This document shows, in pieces, positions 47,903-60,000 of a stretch of DNA of 64,000 nucleotides. The position numbers and the translations under genes were made by a program. The notes below the pieces were generated by a model. It did not search any database and had not been told where the DNA came from. It saw only the letters and a program-made list of their open reading frames with translations. The stretch is from Yamagishiella unicocca (taxonomy: Eukaryota; Chlorophyta; Chlorophyceae; Chlamydomonadales; Volvocaceae), in NCBI GenBank assembly GCA_003116995.1, contig BDSL01000023.1, forward strand, positions 682,001 to 746,000, written 5' to 3'. Numbering within the stretch: position 1 is the stretch's first letter; each line of letters begins with the position of its first letter.

Positions 47903-48103
47903 GGACACGGTGGACGGCAAAGGCTGTAGCGGAGGTCATGACGGCACAGGCGGAGAGGATTTTGGGACGCGGGGGCGGAGTCGTCGTGTAGAGCGGCGGA
48001 GGAGGGCTCAGCCACGGCTTGGGTCCGTACGTCTGTTACCACATGGTTGGAACTCGGGATGCCGTTGTTGTTGTTGTGTCTGTCGTACGGTGAAAGGCGG
48101 TGT

Positions 48104-48108
48104 TGTAA
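48104..48108 (+). terminator. TGTAA polyadenylation signal of the 5'-3' exonuclease gene
   Basis: TGTAA about 200 nt past the stop codon at 47902, on the coding strand. Confidence 0.65.
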
Positions 48109-50020
48109 GCCGCCTGCCTTCGGCGCTGGCTCTCAGTCCTTGCGCCGCACCCGACTGACCGGGGTTTTACATACGCACGTTCAGGGACCATGCGCACTCT
48201 CATGAAGTAGCGAGATGCAATAAAAAAAGAACATCACTCAAAGCATCACTCGTGGCCATAGGTGAGGTAATACGATGCCATCGAGGCGAGATGCAACCAA
48301 TGTAATAGTCACCAGCGGCTAATTATAGTAGCTTCGCGCCAAGAGCCCCAGCATGAACACAGGTAGAGTCAAGTCCGGCGGCGGTCGACCCGAAGGGCCG
48401 GAGTCGGGCTGGGTGGGGTGGGGCGAGGAGACCCGGTTACGCGACCCGAATCCGTCGGGGCGGTAAATCCGTTTGGGGCCATTGTCCTATGAACGTAAGT
48501 CAGCGCCCCCACTTCCGCACCCGTAGCCACGACTGGCTCCTCCCAGCGTCCCTTTATCCGCCTCCCACACGTTGCTCCGCGCAACGCAGGAGGACAGCGT
48601 ACCGGAATTGATGCTCAGCTCATCATCCTTGTGGACAGGTACAAAAGCACATTGCAGGGCCCCTGATGCACAACACAGAGCACGTGGGTACACGCCGCGA
48701 AAATGCGTCAATGCTGCTCGCGGTCCTCCGGATCCCCCGCCGGGTGCGCCGGGGCCGTCGTCGCCCTCATGGAGAGCCTCTTCGCCGCTCCTCGCACCGA
48801 AAGAAATACCCAGAAGAACACCAGCGTTCGCCAACATGCAAACGGTCGGATAGGCTCTTACCCGCCACTCTTTAATAGGACTGCCAGCAATCCCAGCACT
48901 TCGTTCTTGCAACAACCCAGTCATCCCAGTCGGAACGCGAGGTAACGCGCGGGGCTAGCGCTGTTGCGCAGCAACATAACTGCATTTCGCGGAAGTCAGT
49001 CAAGTCCACAGCTGCCGCGACCCACCTCACCAGCGCGCTCAGGCGGGCAAGGGAAGTCAACGAGAAATTGCATTGCAACGGGTAACGAAAGCAACTGCAA
49101 CAATTAAAACCAGACAGTGGTTATAGGGGTTGCGTCGCCACAGCCCATCCACACACAACGGCGTTGACGGCTGCTCCCACTGCCGTGAACAAATACTGCA
49201 AGGCAATGCAACCGTCTCGTTATCATACAGCACGCGGTCATGAAGATCTCCCGCCTCATCGCAACCCTCCGCTGCTGCTTGGATGAACGGCAACCCTCGC
49301 TTCTTAGCATCTTAGGCCCTAGGCTCCCATGGCGATTCAGCACGCGTCTGATGGGTTGCCGCGTTCCAGCCATGGCCTCAAACCTACGCCTTCTGCCACT
49401 GCCGGCAGCACTACCACAGCAAAGCGCCGTAAGCCCCACTGCACACAGAAATGGGCGAATCGCTACGGGCAAAAAAGGGGCCCACTCGCGCCGGGCCCAC
49501 TCGTGCCGGGAGTAATGTAGTAGGGCCATCCTGCGCAGTAACACGGACTACGGGATCCCGTTACGCAAAGCACATAGATGCCATCAGCGCCAAGTTAACG
49601 TGAAGTGTGTAGCAGGCTGCGACTATAATTGGCGAGCAGCTGCTAGTATGGAGCCCCCCGTGCGTCATCTGGCCTTGTGGAACCCCCCTGCCAGTACACA
49701 TTCTTGTAGTTGTCACCAGCCAGGAATCCGCTACACGACCCCTGCTTGTAACCCCTTGTCAGCGCAACCATAGTAAGAGTGAAAAGACAAGTCGCATGTA
49801 CAGACGTGCAGCGCGTAAAGCAGCAACGCTGAGCGGATGCATCGCACCGTCCAGAACGGCCCCGTTCTCCAAACACGCGGCAACGCGGCCGCCCAAACGT
49901 TAAGAGATCCGCGGCAACGTGGGCATAACTACATACTTAATGTTTTGGGGTTTAGGGATGCGGTGGCACCAACGGAACATCGCTGCGCCTCCACCCCTTT
50001 CTGCCCCACCCCTTTCCACG

Positions 50021-50053
50021 TGTTTTTCTTTCGTACACGGGTTTTCTTTGCAA
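50021..50053 (-). repeat. Dispersed short repeat family 2, copy B
   Basis: Reverse complement reads ggttgcaaagaaaacccgtg then tacgaaagaaaaaca, matching 20531-20563 over about 33 bp with few differences. Confidence 0.55.
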
Positions 50054-50190
50054 CCCCCTTCCAACCCCTCCAGTGCAATGCGGTTCGGTGCAGTGCTTGC
50101 CCTGCGAACTCCGCCAGCGCCGCCAACACCGGCTCCCGCGTCGGCCGGTGGGCAAGCGATGCAACGTGAAGACCGAGGCAAGTGCGCACC

Positions 50191-50258
50191 CTCAACATCC
50201 AGCAGTTTATGACCCCAACAGCCCCTCAACACCCAGCAGTTTACGACCCCAACAGCAC
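50191..50258. repeat. 34-bp tandem duplication
   Basis: ctcaacayccagcagtttay followed by gaccccaacagccc occurs twice with a period of 34 bp. Confidence 0.8.
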
Positions 50259-50732
50259 CCAACTGTGCAATTGGACCCAGTTGATCCACATGCAGTGCAC
50301 GCCCATGGCGCCCAAGCGAGCCCGGTGGCCTACGCCTCCCTCCCACCCTTGCACCACGGTCGGGTTGGCGACAGTGCCCCCACAGCCACCGTCCAGCCCG
50401 CCCGCCGACCAGCTCCCATCGGGCCCACCTCCCGAGCAACTACCGACACGGCCGGGGAGCAGGCCTCAGCCCGTTTCCACAGCCCCTTCCGCAGCCCCTT
50501 CCGGCAGCTCCTTCCGCAGCCCTTTCCACAGCCCTTCCGCAGCCCCTCCCAGGCCGTGGCACCTGGGGAAGAAGCCCCGCCCGCTTGCGTACACCCACCC
50601 TGGAGCTATTCGAAACGCCCCTCCCCTCCCCAACCCATCCGCAAGGCCCTACTTCGTCAGGCCCTACTTGCCCGCCGCATCGGCACTGCTGACGTGGGAG
50701 CGCCGGCGCCGGCTGGGGCAGTTGGGCCGCCC

Positions 50733-53700
50733 CTAATGCGGCGACCCGGCGGCAGCCGACCGCAGTCGCGGCTCCAGCCGCCCCGTCCCCTGGTGCTGGT
50801 GGCTGCTGCCCCCGCCCGACAAACCGCCCAGGGGCGACAAGGACGGCTCCGAGCCCTCGCCCTCCCACATAAGGCTGTTTCGCATGACCAGGGGAACCCG
50901 CTCCTGACCGTTGCTGCTGTTGCCGGAGGTGGGTGAAGGGCTCTGGCCGCTCGCAACGAGCGGCGCAGACGACCTGGGCGCCAGCCGCTCGTGGAGCTCG
51001 CCCGAGCTGAGCGTCCGCCGGTCGCGGCCGCCGCCGCCGTGCGCCGCCAGGCTGGCGGCGGCGACGCCGGCGGCGGTGACGGCTGGGCTGGAAGTGGCGG
51101 TGGCGGTGTTGGGGGTGGGCAGGGCGGCGCTGTAGCGGTTGAAGCGGCCGGTGCGCGGACGTGGGCTTTGTTGGCCATCGGGGGGCGCGACGACGAGCGC
51201 AGGGGCTCCGGGTGTCTGGGAGCCGCTCCAGCTGCCCCCGCGGCCGCCTGGACCACCGCTGGTCCCCAACTCAAGGCTGGCCTGGAGCAGTCTGATGGCG
51301 CCGGGGCCCAGGCCGTTGGTGAAGCTGTTGCTCGAGCCGGGCTGCAGTGAGGGCAGGGAGCTCGGACCGCTTGCGCCAGGAGAGCCGCTGGGTGCGCTGG
51401 CCTGTGGGGACGTAGGGGTAGGGGTTATAGTACGGCGGCGCGGAGGGCGAGCTAGGTGGGGTTCAGCAGCGAGTTGCCGTTACGGCACGAGGCGTCTTCG
51501 CGAGACGCTCGCACGCCCCGGCAATGACATACTATGTTACCCAGGTGTTTTCGCTGCCTAAAATGGTCATATCTGCCACCTCCAAATGGTCATATCTGCC
51601 ACCTGTCCCTCCTGATCTTCTCCGGCGCGAAAGTACGGTAATGCGAGTGCAGGTTTGCGCAGTTTCTTCACACTACTGAAAGGAAGCGCACGTATTTTGC
51701 TTGATGAGCGTACGGGGTGCTCGCAAATGCTGGCTACTTCTGGATGGGCCTGCGCGCACGTTCGGTGCACCGGCGTCCGTAGTCGCGTCCGCATCCAATC
51801 TTAGCTATCTGTTTTTATCCGATCGATAGCATCGCTAGGAACCATTATCATCAGTTTCCACAGAGCTGTTCACTACCACACGATTACGGATGATTCCATG
51901 CTCAGCTTCCCCCGCTCCAACAAATCCTGTGCCACTGCGACGCTCGTGCAAGGGTCCCTACAGCTTCTCCTGCGCAGCAATATCCACGTCTAACCCTCCC
52001 TCGTGTCGCCTCCGGTGACCCGGCTCGTCCTTCCCAACCGTGATGTACGTGTTCTTAGCAGCTGTGTAGCCGTTCTGGCTCCCTTGTAATACTCGCATTC
52101 TTAGCAGCGCGAGGCCATCCAACGCCTCGCGCTGCTAAGTACACGTACATCACCTCGCAAAAACAAACAGCAACGAACAACAATGATAGCAACAAAGATG
52201 ACAAGAACGTACTGAGCGTGACGCGCGCCCCTTGCACCCGCCGCACGCCGTCATATGGCACCGCATCAGCCGAGCACACATACGGACAAACACCCCCGCA
52301 CCTGGCCGCCAGCCTCCCCCAGCGCCCGGGGCGTGCGGGGCGACACCTCCGCACCCGGCGGCGACGCTGCCGCCGCAGGAGTAGGTGACTCCAGCGCCCA
52401 CGGCAGCTGCTGATGCAGATAATGATGCTGTTCGACGGGGCTATGGCCTTGGTGCTGTCCTTGCTGGTACTGGTGCTGCTGAGCTACTACGAGCTGGCCG
52501 CAGGAGACAAGGGAAGCCCGGCGGTGAGGTGGCTGGGCTCCGTGGCCTGGCCTGGAGAAGGCCGGACCGCCGGCTGGTTGCGGTCCGGGGATGAGTTGAC
52601 TTGCGGTGCTGCAGCCAAACACCTCCAGGGAGCCGCGCTTGCTTGGCTGCATGTGCCGCTGGCTCTGGAAGTGGATTTTGAGGCGTAGTAAAGGAGTGGA
52701 TGAGCGAGGTGGCAGGTAGTCAAGGCGGTGGAGTGGCGACGGATATGACGAGGATTATTCGTTTGCTCGTCCAGGGAGGGGTTGAGATGCGCTCAAGCCG
52801 GTGTACGGTGCGTTGCGCAGTGCGCGGTTAGTGGTACTCGGTAGGGGTCATGAAGCTAGTACCTGTTCGTAGGGTGCGTTTCGTCCCGTCCCCACTCTCC
52901 ACGAGTAAGCTTTTACGCAGCTCACACACACATGCCTCACATCGTAACAGCACTCAGGTTCGTATGATTGCAAGCTGTTCGGTTTCTGACCCCCCCATGT
53001 GGCTTACGTACCTCCTGTCCAGCGGTCGCCGGTGCGGCTGGCGGCGGCGGCCCCAGTATGGTGCTGTCCAACCACTTCCGCAAATGTGCTGGCGGAGCAG
53101 GAATGAAGCCCAGGGATGAGCGGCGATGACGGGCGGCACCGACGGGGGCTGATGAGGCAGCCAGGACGTGCGCCATCGGCACGGAGTCCAACAAGTTCAA
53201 GGCGCCGGACGTGCGCCTCTGAAAGCCGCCCTCTACACAGCCACTAAAGGTGTTCGGGCCAGAAGGCACGTCATTGTCAGGGGAAGGCTCGACGAACGGA
53301 CTGCTAGCGTAAACGCGCGAGGGCTTCCTGCCGGGGCGCGCTGCGCTTCCTGTCCGCAGCGGGGCCGACGACGTTGAATGTATGGCATCATCGCGCCTCG
53401 TTACTCTCGCTTTGCATCCAGGCGACTGGCTAGAATTCGTACAGCGACCGTCGAAGATGACATCGGGCAAGCGAGGCACGGATGTAGAATACTCCGAGCA
53501 GTTGCTTAGCCCGCTACTTTCTTCGGTCAGCTCGTATGTTCCAAACGGATTTGCTTCAGCCGCTTCTTCTTGCGCATTCGCCGGCCGGTCCGACTCCTTG
53601 GGTCCGACCGAGCTAGGCTCCTCGTTAGTCCGGGTGGCCTGGCCGTTTGGTGTTCCACGCGTCCCCAGAGACAGATACAAATCCTCCATGAATTTTTTAG

Positions 53701-53761
53701 AGCGCTCATACTCGCTCTCCAAGTCGGAAATGACTGCACCCAGTTCAACGGAGGGCGCCAT
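50733..53761 (-). CDS. Ser/Pro-rich protein of unknown function
   Basis: Not recognised. Three exons, all phase 0: 53761-53012 (donor GTACGT), 52493-52302 (donor GTGCGG), 51401-50733, giving about 536 residues. The start is the ATG at 53761 and opens with a charged helix (MAPSVELGAVISDLESEYER, then SKKFMEDLYLSLG) that could be a coiled coil. The rest is Ser/Pro/Gly-rich with SP sites (SPRTPRAL, QSPRPRTGRF, QSPSPTSGNSS), a His/Gln patch in exon 2, and a C-terminal RNSLMWEGEGSEPSLSPLGG segment. Exon 1 has more even codon use than exon 3. The 3' splice site of exon 2 is uncertain, since the frame is open upstream to 52652. It resembles a disordered regulatory protein, but no function can be assigned. 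Confidence 0.55.
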
Positions 53762-53799
53762 GCGCTATGGCCCGAGCACGTGCGGATTAGTCCTGGTAC

Positions 53800-55120
53800 A
53801 TAGCCCAGCAAAGCGATAGCTTTAAATCGTTAGAATGAACATTCCGTGTATGCAGAGCGCCGGCCTGCTGCGCCGTATACTTTGTGCTAGACGTGCCGTA
53901 AATTGGAATATGGAGACCATACGAAGATACGGAATAGGAAGAGTCTACCCACAAATTTACCAGTTCTAAACGAATGTACATGGTAACAGTTCAGTTCGGA
54001 CAGCCTCATGGGCAGCTGTACGCCCGTGCTGGACTGCGCAGTGCCCCGGAAGCTGACATAATGAAAAGACTAGACCGACGTGTATTGTCGACGGGTAAAG
54101 GCGCTGATAGTATAAGGGAATGCACAGGATGACTGGGTATAGCGGAATGTTTTTCCCAAAGCCAGTCCAGGTCTGACCACATGTTGGCATCGTAAGCCCT
54201 GTGCATCCTAGCGATGTGAAACCAAATGCCAGACTACAAGATCAAATGACATGCGAGCAGCTGACACAGTATCAACACTCCTCTTTCACGTTGGGCATTT
54301 GCGTTTCGACCCTTCGACGCAAACTCAACCTCTAGCTCCGAGCTAGGACAAGGCACGCCATGCATACCTCGCACTTCTGATGCCCACGGTTGCAATTATA
54401 TCGTGATTCAAAATTCGTTATTTGCCGCGAGGACACCGCAGGATTGGTTGAAATCTTTGGTTTGGCAGATGCTCATATCCAGCATATAGCCAGCATACAC
54501 GAAGAAAGCCAACGGCTATTGGCCTCAGAAACGGCTATAAGTGTTCATTGCCGACAAGGTGGGAACGCGTACTTGTACGGGTACACTCGTCCCCGCATCC
54601 AGACAAGGCAGCGACGCATGCAAGGGGCAAATTTTCGGTGTTATGGACAGGCTTGAAAATGAATCGCGGCCGGAGGCCGCAAAATTTTTGGGTTAGGGGG
54701 GCAGAAAGATGTTCATTCCTGTATCAGTTTGACGCCTGGCCCGACAAAATGCGATTTTGGATCAAGTTTAAAAAGACGTGTATTGAGAGCGTGAAAGATG
54801 TTTCCTGGGCTTTTTGTGAGGAAGGGGATCACTTGTTTGACGCGGTGTTACAGCCTCTGACGGAATAGCATGAACAGGATCCAATGTATTTGAAAGCTCC
54901 TAGCAATACCAATTGCTAAACAAAGGCATAAAGCGTTAATTTGTGGGAGCCAGCATAATGAGGCCTGGCCCAGTCTTCAACGGACCAGCGTACGACAGGC
55001 CAGGCTTTGACCCGTCCGGACACGGCTTTCACACAGTAAATCGACCGGAAACATGTATTTGCCTCATGAGATATGATAGGGTCAAGTGCTCGTCGCTTGC
55101 GGAGAGCAACGGATTGGGGG
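53800..55120. other. AT-richer tract flanking the satellite array
   Basis: Base composition is visibly lower in GC than anywhere in the flanking genes. Besides the broken ORF at 54390-54868 nothing is supported. Confidence 0.5.
54390..54868 (+). pseudogene. Broken low-GC ORF of unknown origin
   Basis: Protein-like sequence runs through three frames: LVEIFGLADAHIQHIASIHE in the first, GQIFGVMDRLENESRPEAAK in the second, and FDAWPDKMRFWIKFKK then SVKDVSWAFCEEGDHLFDA in the third, ending at a stop at 54868. A short intron could join the first two (donor GTGGGA near 54559, acceptor near 54606). The second and third are separated only by ggttaggggggcag, which is too short for an intron and suggests a frameshift. 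Codons end in A/T far more often than in neighbouring genes. A transposon remnant or a transferred gene are both possible; I recognise no family. Confidence 0.35.
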
Positions 55121-55124
55121 CTTG

Positions 55125-56608
55125 CCCGATTGTTGCCGTACGTGACTCAAGGCTTCCACCGCCGCGCCCAACTAGTACCTAGTATGATATTACAGAGCTG
55201 GTATGGCGCGGGGGGAGGTCTGGCTTTAACCAGGGGAGCAATTCCGCTTTCGGTGGTCCAGGCGCTCCCTTGCTGCTGAGTAGGGGCTGGAAGGGGGGAA
55301 ATGCCCGATTGTTGCCGTACGTGACTCAAGGCTTCCACCGCCGCGCCCAACTAGTACCTAGTATGATATTACAGAGCTGGTATGGCGCGGGGGGAGGTCT
55401 GGCTTTAACTAGGAGAGCAATTCCGCTTTCGGTGGTCCAGGCGCTCCCTAGCTGCTGAGCAGGGGCTGGAAGGGGGAAAGTGCCCGATTGTTGCCGTACG
55501 TGACTATAGGCTTCCACCGCCGCGCCCAACTAGTGCTTAGTACGATATTACAGAGCTGGTATGGCGCGGGGGGAGGTATGGCTTTAACCAGGAGAGCAAT
55601 TCCGCTTTCGGTGGTCCAGGCGCTCCCTTGCTGCTGAGTAGGGGCTGGAAGGGGGGAAGTGCCCGATTGTTGCCGTACGTGACTCTAGGCTTCCACCGCC
55701 GCGCCCAACTAGTGCTTAGTACGATATTACAGAGCTGGTATGGCGCGGGGGGAGGTATGGCTTTAACCAGGAGAGCAATTCCGCTTTCGGTGGTCCAGGC
55801 GCTCCCTTGCTGCTGAGTAGGGGCTGGAAGGGGGGAAGTGCCCGATTGTTGCCGTACGTGACTCTAGGCTTCCACCGCCGCGCCCAACTAGTACCTAGTA
55901 TGATATTACAGAGCTGGTATGGCGCGGGGGAGGTCTGGCTTTAACCAGAAGAGCAATTCCGCTTTCGGTGGTCCAGGCGCTCCCTTGCTGCTGAGTAGGG
56001 GCTGGAAGGGGGGAAGTGCCCGATTGTTGCTGTACGTGACTCTAGGCTTCCACCGCCGCGCCCAACTAGTACCTAGTATGATATTACAGAGCTGGTATGG
56101 CGCGGGGGGAGGTATGGCTTTAACCAGGAGAGCAATTCCGCTTTCGGTGGTCCAGGCGCTCCCTTGCTGCTGAGTAGGGGCTGGAAGGGGGGAAGTGCCC
56201 GATTGTTGCCGAACGTGACTCAAGGCTTCCACCGCCGCGCCCAACTAGTACCTAGTATGATATTACAGAGCTTGTATGGCGCGGGGGAGGTCTGGCTTTA
56301 ACCAGAAGAGCAATTCCGCTTTCGGTGGTCCAGGCGCTCCCTTGCTGCTGAGTAGGGGCTGGAAGGGGGGAAGTGCCCGATTGTTGCCGTACGTGACTCT
56401 AGGCTTCCACCGCCGCGCCCAACTAGTACCTAGTATGATATTACAGAGCTGGTATGGCGCGGGGGGAGGTATGGCTTTAACCAGGAGAGCAATTCCGCTT
56501 TCGGTGGTCCAGGCGCTCCCTTGCTGCTGAGTAGGGGCAGGAAGAGGGAAGTGCCCGATTGTTGCCGTACGTGACTCTAGGCTTCCACCGCCGCGCCCAA
56601 CTAGTACC
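55125..56608. repeat. 179-bp satellite array, about 8.3 copies
   Basis: Starts of the unit (cccgattgttgccgtacgtg) lie at 55125, 55304, 55483, 55662, 55841, 56019, 56198, 56375 and 56554, so the period is 177-179 bp. Units differ by only a few bases. Each contains ctagtatgatattacagagc (a reverse-strand TGTAA) and ctgctgagtaggggctgg. Short ORFs recurring every unit on both strands are by-products. Confidence 0.97.
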
Positions 56609-57002
56609 TGCCGATTGTACTGCTTTACAGGGGGACACGACCTGCTACGCGGTTCGCCACCTCCCAGCACTGCGTTATCGTTACAGGGTTGTGTTGGAGT
56701 CACAGGAGCAGCTTACCGATTTCAGACATGGTGGGACGGCCCCTACCACGATTCCACCCACCCACCCACCTGACCCGTACGTGCATTAATCCAGCACACG
56801 CGCATGCCTCGCACCACAGTCATCACTGACTGATATCAGTTCCCCGCTACCTAGCCGTACGCATATGCCTCCCTGCACTTGGTCCACTATCCGGTCCGGC
56901 CAGATACGTACAGGATGTACCTGCTCGACCTTCGTGTTGCTCTCTCTCCCGTCATCTTAAAACAGCCATACAACAAATCCGCACCCTCCCCATCCGTTGA
57001 AC

Positions 57003-60000
57003 TCAACTTCCCTGCCCCTGTACGTGCATTACTCCAGCACACGTGCATGCCGCCCCGTGCCCCTGCTGCTGCGACCCAGCGCCAGTCAGCAGCTGTCCGG
57101 CCACCCCATACCTCCGCTGCTGCTGAGACCCAGCACCGGCCAGCAGCTGTCCGGCCACCCCATACCTCCGCTGCTGCTGCGACCCAGCACCGGCCAGCAG
57201 CTGTCCGGTCGCCCCATACCTCCGCTGCTGCTGCGACCCAGCGCCGGCCAGCAGCTGTCCGGCCGCCGCGTACCTCCGCTGCTGCTGCGACCCAGCACCG
57301 GCCAGCAGCTGTCCGGCCGCCGCGTACCTCCGCTGCTGCTGCGACCCAGCACCGGCCAGCAGCTGTCCGGCCGCCCCATACCTCCGCTGCTGCTGCGACC
57401 CAGCACCGGCCAGCAGCTGTCCGGTCGCCCCATACCTCCGCTGCTGCTGCGACCCAGCGCCGGCCAGCAGCTGTCCGGCCGCCGCGTACCTCCGCTGCTG
57501 CTGCGACCCAGCACCGGCCAGCAGCTGTCCGGCCGCCCCGTACCCCTGCTGCTGCTGCGACCCAGCACCGGCCAGCAGCTGTCCGGTCGCCCCATACCTC
57601 CGCTGCTGCTGCGACCCAGCGCCGGCCAGCAGCTGTCCGGCCGCCGCGTACCTCCGCTGCTGCTGCGACCCAGCACCGGCCAGCAGCTGTCCGGCCGCCC
57701 CGTACCCCTGCTGCGACCCAGCGCCGGCCAGCAGCTGTCCGGCCGCCCCGTACCCCTGCTGCTGCTGCGACCCAGCGCCGGCCAGCAGCTGTCCGGCCGC
57801 CCCGTACCCCTGCTGCTGTCGAGCCGCTGTGTGACGGCTTCGCCACCCGATCGCTCCGTTCCCCTGACGCTGCATAGGCAAGCCTTGCTGCTGCGAATGA
57901 GGTGCAGCGGACGCTCCTTGCGCATGGAGTTCCCCTGTGCCGACCGGGGCAGGGCCAAGAGCCCCATGCAGTAAGAGCTGATACTCCGCCACGCCCTGCT
58001 GTCTGCACCTGCTCATTTTACTGTCGAAGTCCGAAAGCAATTTGGCGTTCTTCATGGTGACGCCTTCACGGTTGAGGGATGCTCGATCTTTAATGAGGTA
58101 ATCATTCCATGCTATAGGCATCAAGTCATGTTTCCGGCCGTGGACAGCCGCCATCACCACGAAGAGTGCCTCTTCAGTGCTGCCTTGACCATCTTGGCAC
58201 TGCGGGGTATCGTAGATGCTTGGTCGGCGGGAGTTGACAGGCTCAAAGTCGGCACGGCACACCGGCGGCCAGCTCGCCACTCGCCAGGCGGGAAGCCACC
58301 GCTGAACCAGCAACAATCCCTGGAAACGTTGGATCGCCTTCATCAGGTCCAATGGGTCACCTGGAGCAGAAACCTGCGGCAGGGTAGGGCGGGGCGGGGC
58401 GGCGCGGAGCAGTAGGGGCGGCAGCCGAAAAGCAGCGCAGGGCAGGAGGGAATGGGCACTTGCTGATGAAGCCCAAACACGAGGACAGCTTGCGGCATCA
58501 GCAGGGCGGTGACCGGTGAGTGAGGTACGGGAAGGGGGGTTAGAGGGATGAGCCCCTGACGTCACATGGGCTCCCCGGAATGGACCCCTCCCTTGCCTCG
58601 CCTGATCCCGCTGCACCCGCCTTCATCTCCCTTGCCCTCCCGTGCCCTCCCTTGCCCTCCGTCAGCTGCCCTCCCTCCGCTCCTCCCTCACCACTCCAAC
58701 CCCGCTGCGCTCCCGCCCTGCGGCCGCTCCTCACCATTCCATTCGCGTCCCCGGCGTCCGTCCGCCCAGCTGAGACCACCACCACTCGGGAGGCGTCCTC
58801 CCCCACGAGGGGCTGTAGGATTGTCTGCCGCCAGGCAGCCAGGCAACCAGGCAGTCCGGCAACCAGGCAACCAGGAAACGTTGGATCGCCCTCATCAGGT
58901 CCAATGGGTCACCTGGAGCAGAAACCTGCTCTGCACGCAGCTGTGCACAGGTATCCTTGCTGATGGTAACTTGCGCGGCCACCACGTCACTGAGCTGCTG
59001 CCACGTGGGCCATTCGGAGCCGGGGGCTACGACTCCCAGGTTTGGCAACAGCCGTATAAGGCGTCCAGCTGCGACGTTGTCATCAGCACGCAGGAGAACC
59101 GACTCCGTTCCGGAAATTGCCTGCCAGAGGTGCAGCGGTACCAGGAATGGAACCTTCCGTACGCGCCTGCCGATGTCGACCGTGGCTGCCGCTGCTCCTG
59201 CCACCACCGGCCCGCCTCCAAAGGCCAGCCTAGCGCCGTCCGGCACCATCACAACGGCCCCGGTGCAAGAGGGACTGCCAGCCGCTGGCGTGCTGCTAGC
59301 GTGCTGCTGAAGCGGGGACGAGTCATTATCCACGACCATGGATGCGTCAACGTCCTCTTGTGTAATCACACACTCGGCCAGTAGGCTGCCAGTGGTCACA
59401 GCGGCCCCTGCAGGGTAACTGCCACCAGCTGTCTCTCGCCGTGAAAGGCCCCTGCACCACCCTGCCCGGTGCGGCCCAGCGGGGTAGCAGCGGCCCCACG
59501 CTGAAGGAGCCGATCGCCGCCGGCTTCCCGGCCGGTTGCCCCAAGCCAACCAGCCGGGCGCCGCCCAGCACTGTCACTCCAGCTACGGTGCTACTGGAGG
59601 GACCGCCAGCTTCCAGACTGCTGCCGCAGGCCCGTGCACGGCCCAGCACCATCGCAGAAAATCCAGCGTCGAAGGGGTCCAAGCCAACGGCCGCTGAGCC
59701 GGTACTGGATTACATCGACGGCCCAGGGTAGTTGCTCACTGAACGCCAGAACTCCTCCCATTTCTCCGGCGGGGCGCCAGGGTCGCAGCACGGTGGTGGC
59801 CCTAAGGGGCAGTGGGCTCGGCAAGAGGTAAGATTGGGGTCACGGCATTCCTGGCTTTGCTGAGGAGGTACTTGTTATTGGTGCACTCCTGCAGCGGACG
59901 GGAAAGGACACGTCGCGGCCTAAGACCCACACGCAGCCGGGCCATACCCAGACGCAGCCAGTCGCCAGAGGGGTCAAAAGCCTGTGCCAACGCGTCCTTG

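Larger units (their letters stand above)
47903..50732. other. Intergenic tract without a supported gene
   Basis: Contains the 3' UTR of the 5'-3' exonuclease gene (TGTAA at 48104-48108). Between 48.2 and 50.0 kb the DNA is comparatively AT-rich. Minus ORFs at 48487-48924 and 49104-49544 and a plus ORF at 49240-49515 have no GC3 bias and no domain. A plus ORF at 50073-50936 is antisense to a better supported gene in its 3' half. Confidence 0.45.

Noticed and set aside
52413..52688. Small plus-strand membrane protein (ALVLSLLVLVLLSYYEL)
   Set aside because: It is the antisense of a His/Gln-rich exon of the minus-strand gene, whose phase and splice sites fit better.
55147..56703. Recurrent ORFs of 60-146 codons in the satellite
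   Set aside because: The same peptide appears in every 179-bp unit on both strands with no flanking coding sequence; a by-product of the repeat.
56997..57974. Plus-strand ORFs of over 300 codons through the 54-bp repeats
   Set aside because: All six frames are open through the repeat, but only the minus frame continues into non-repetitive coding sequence.
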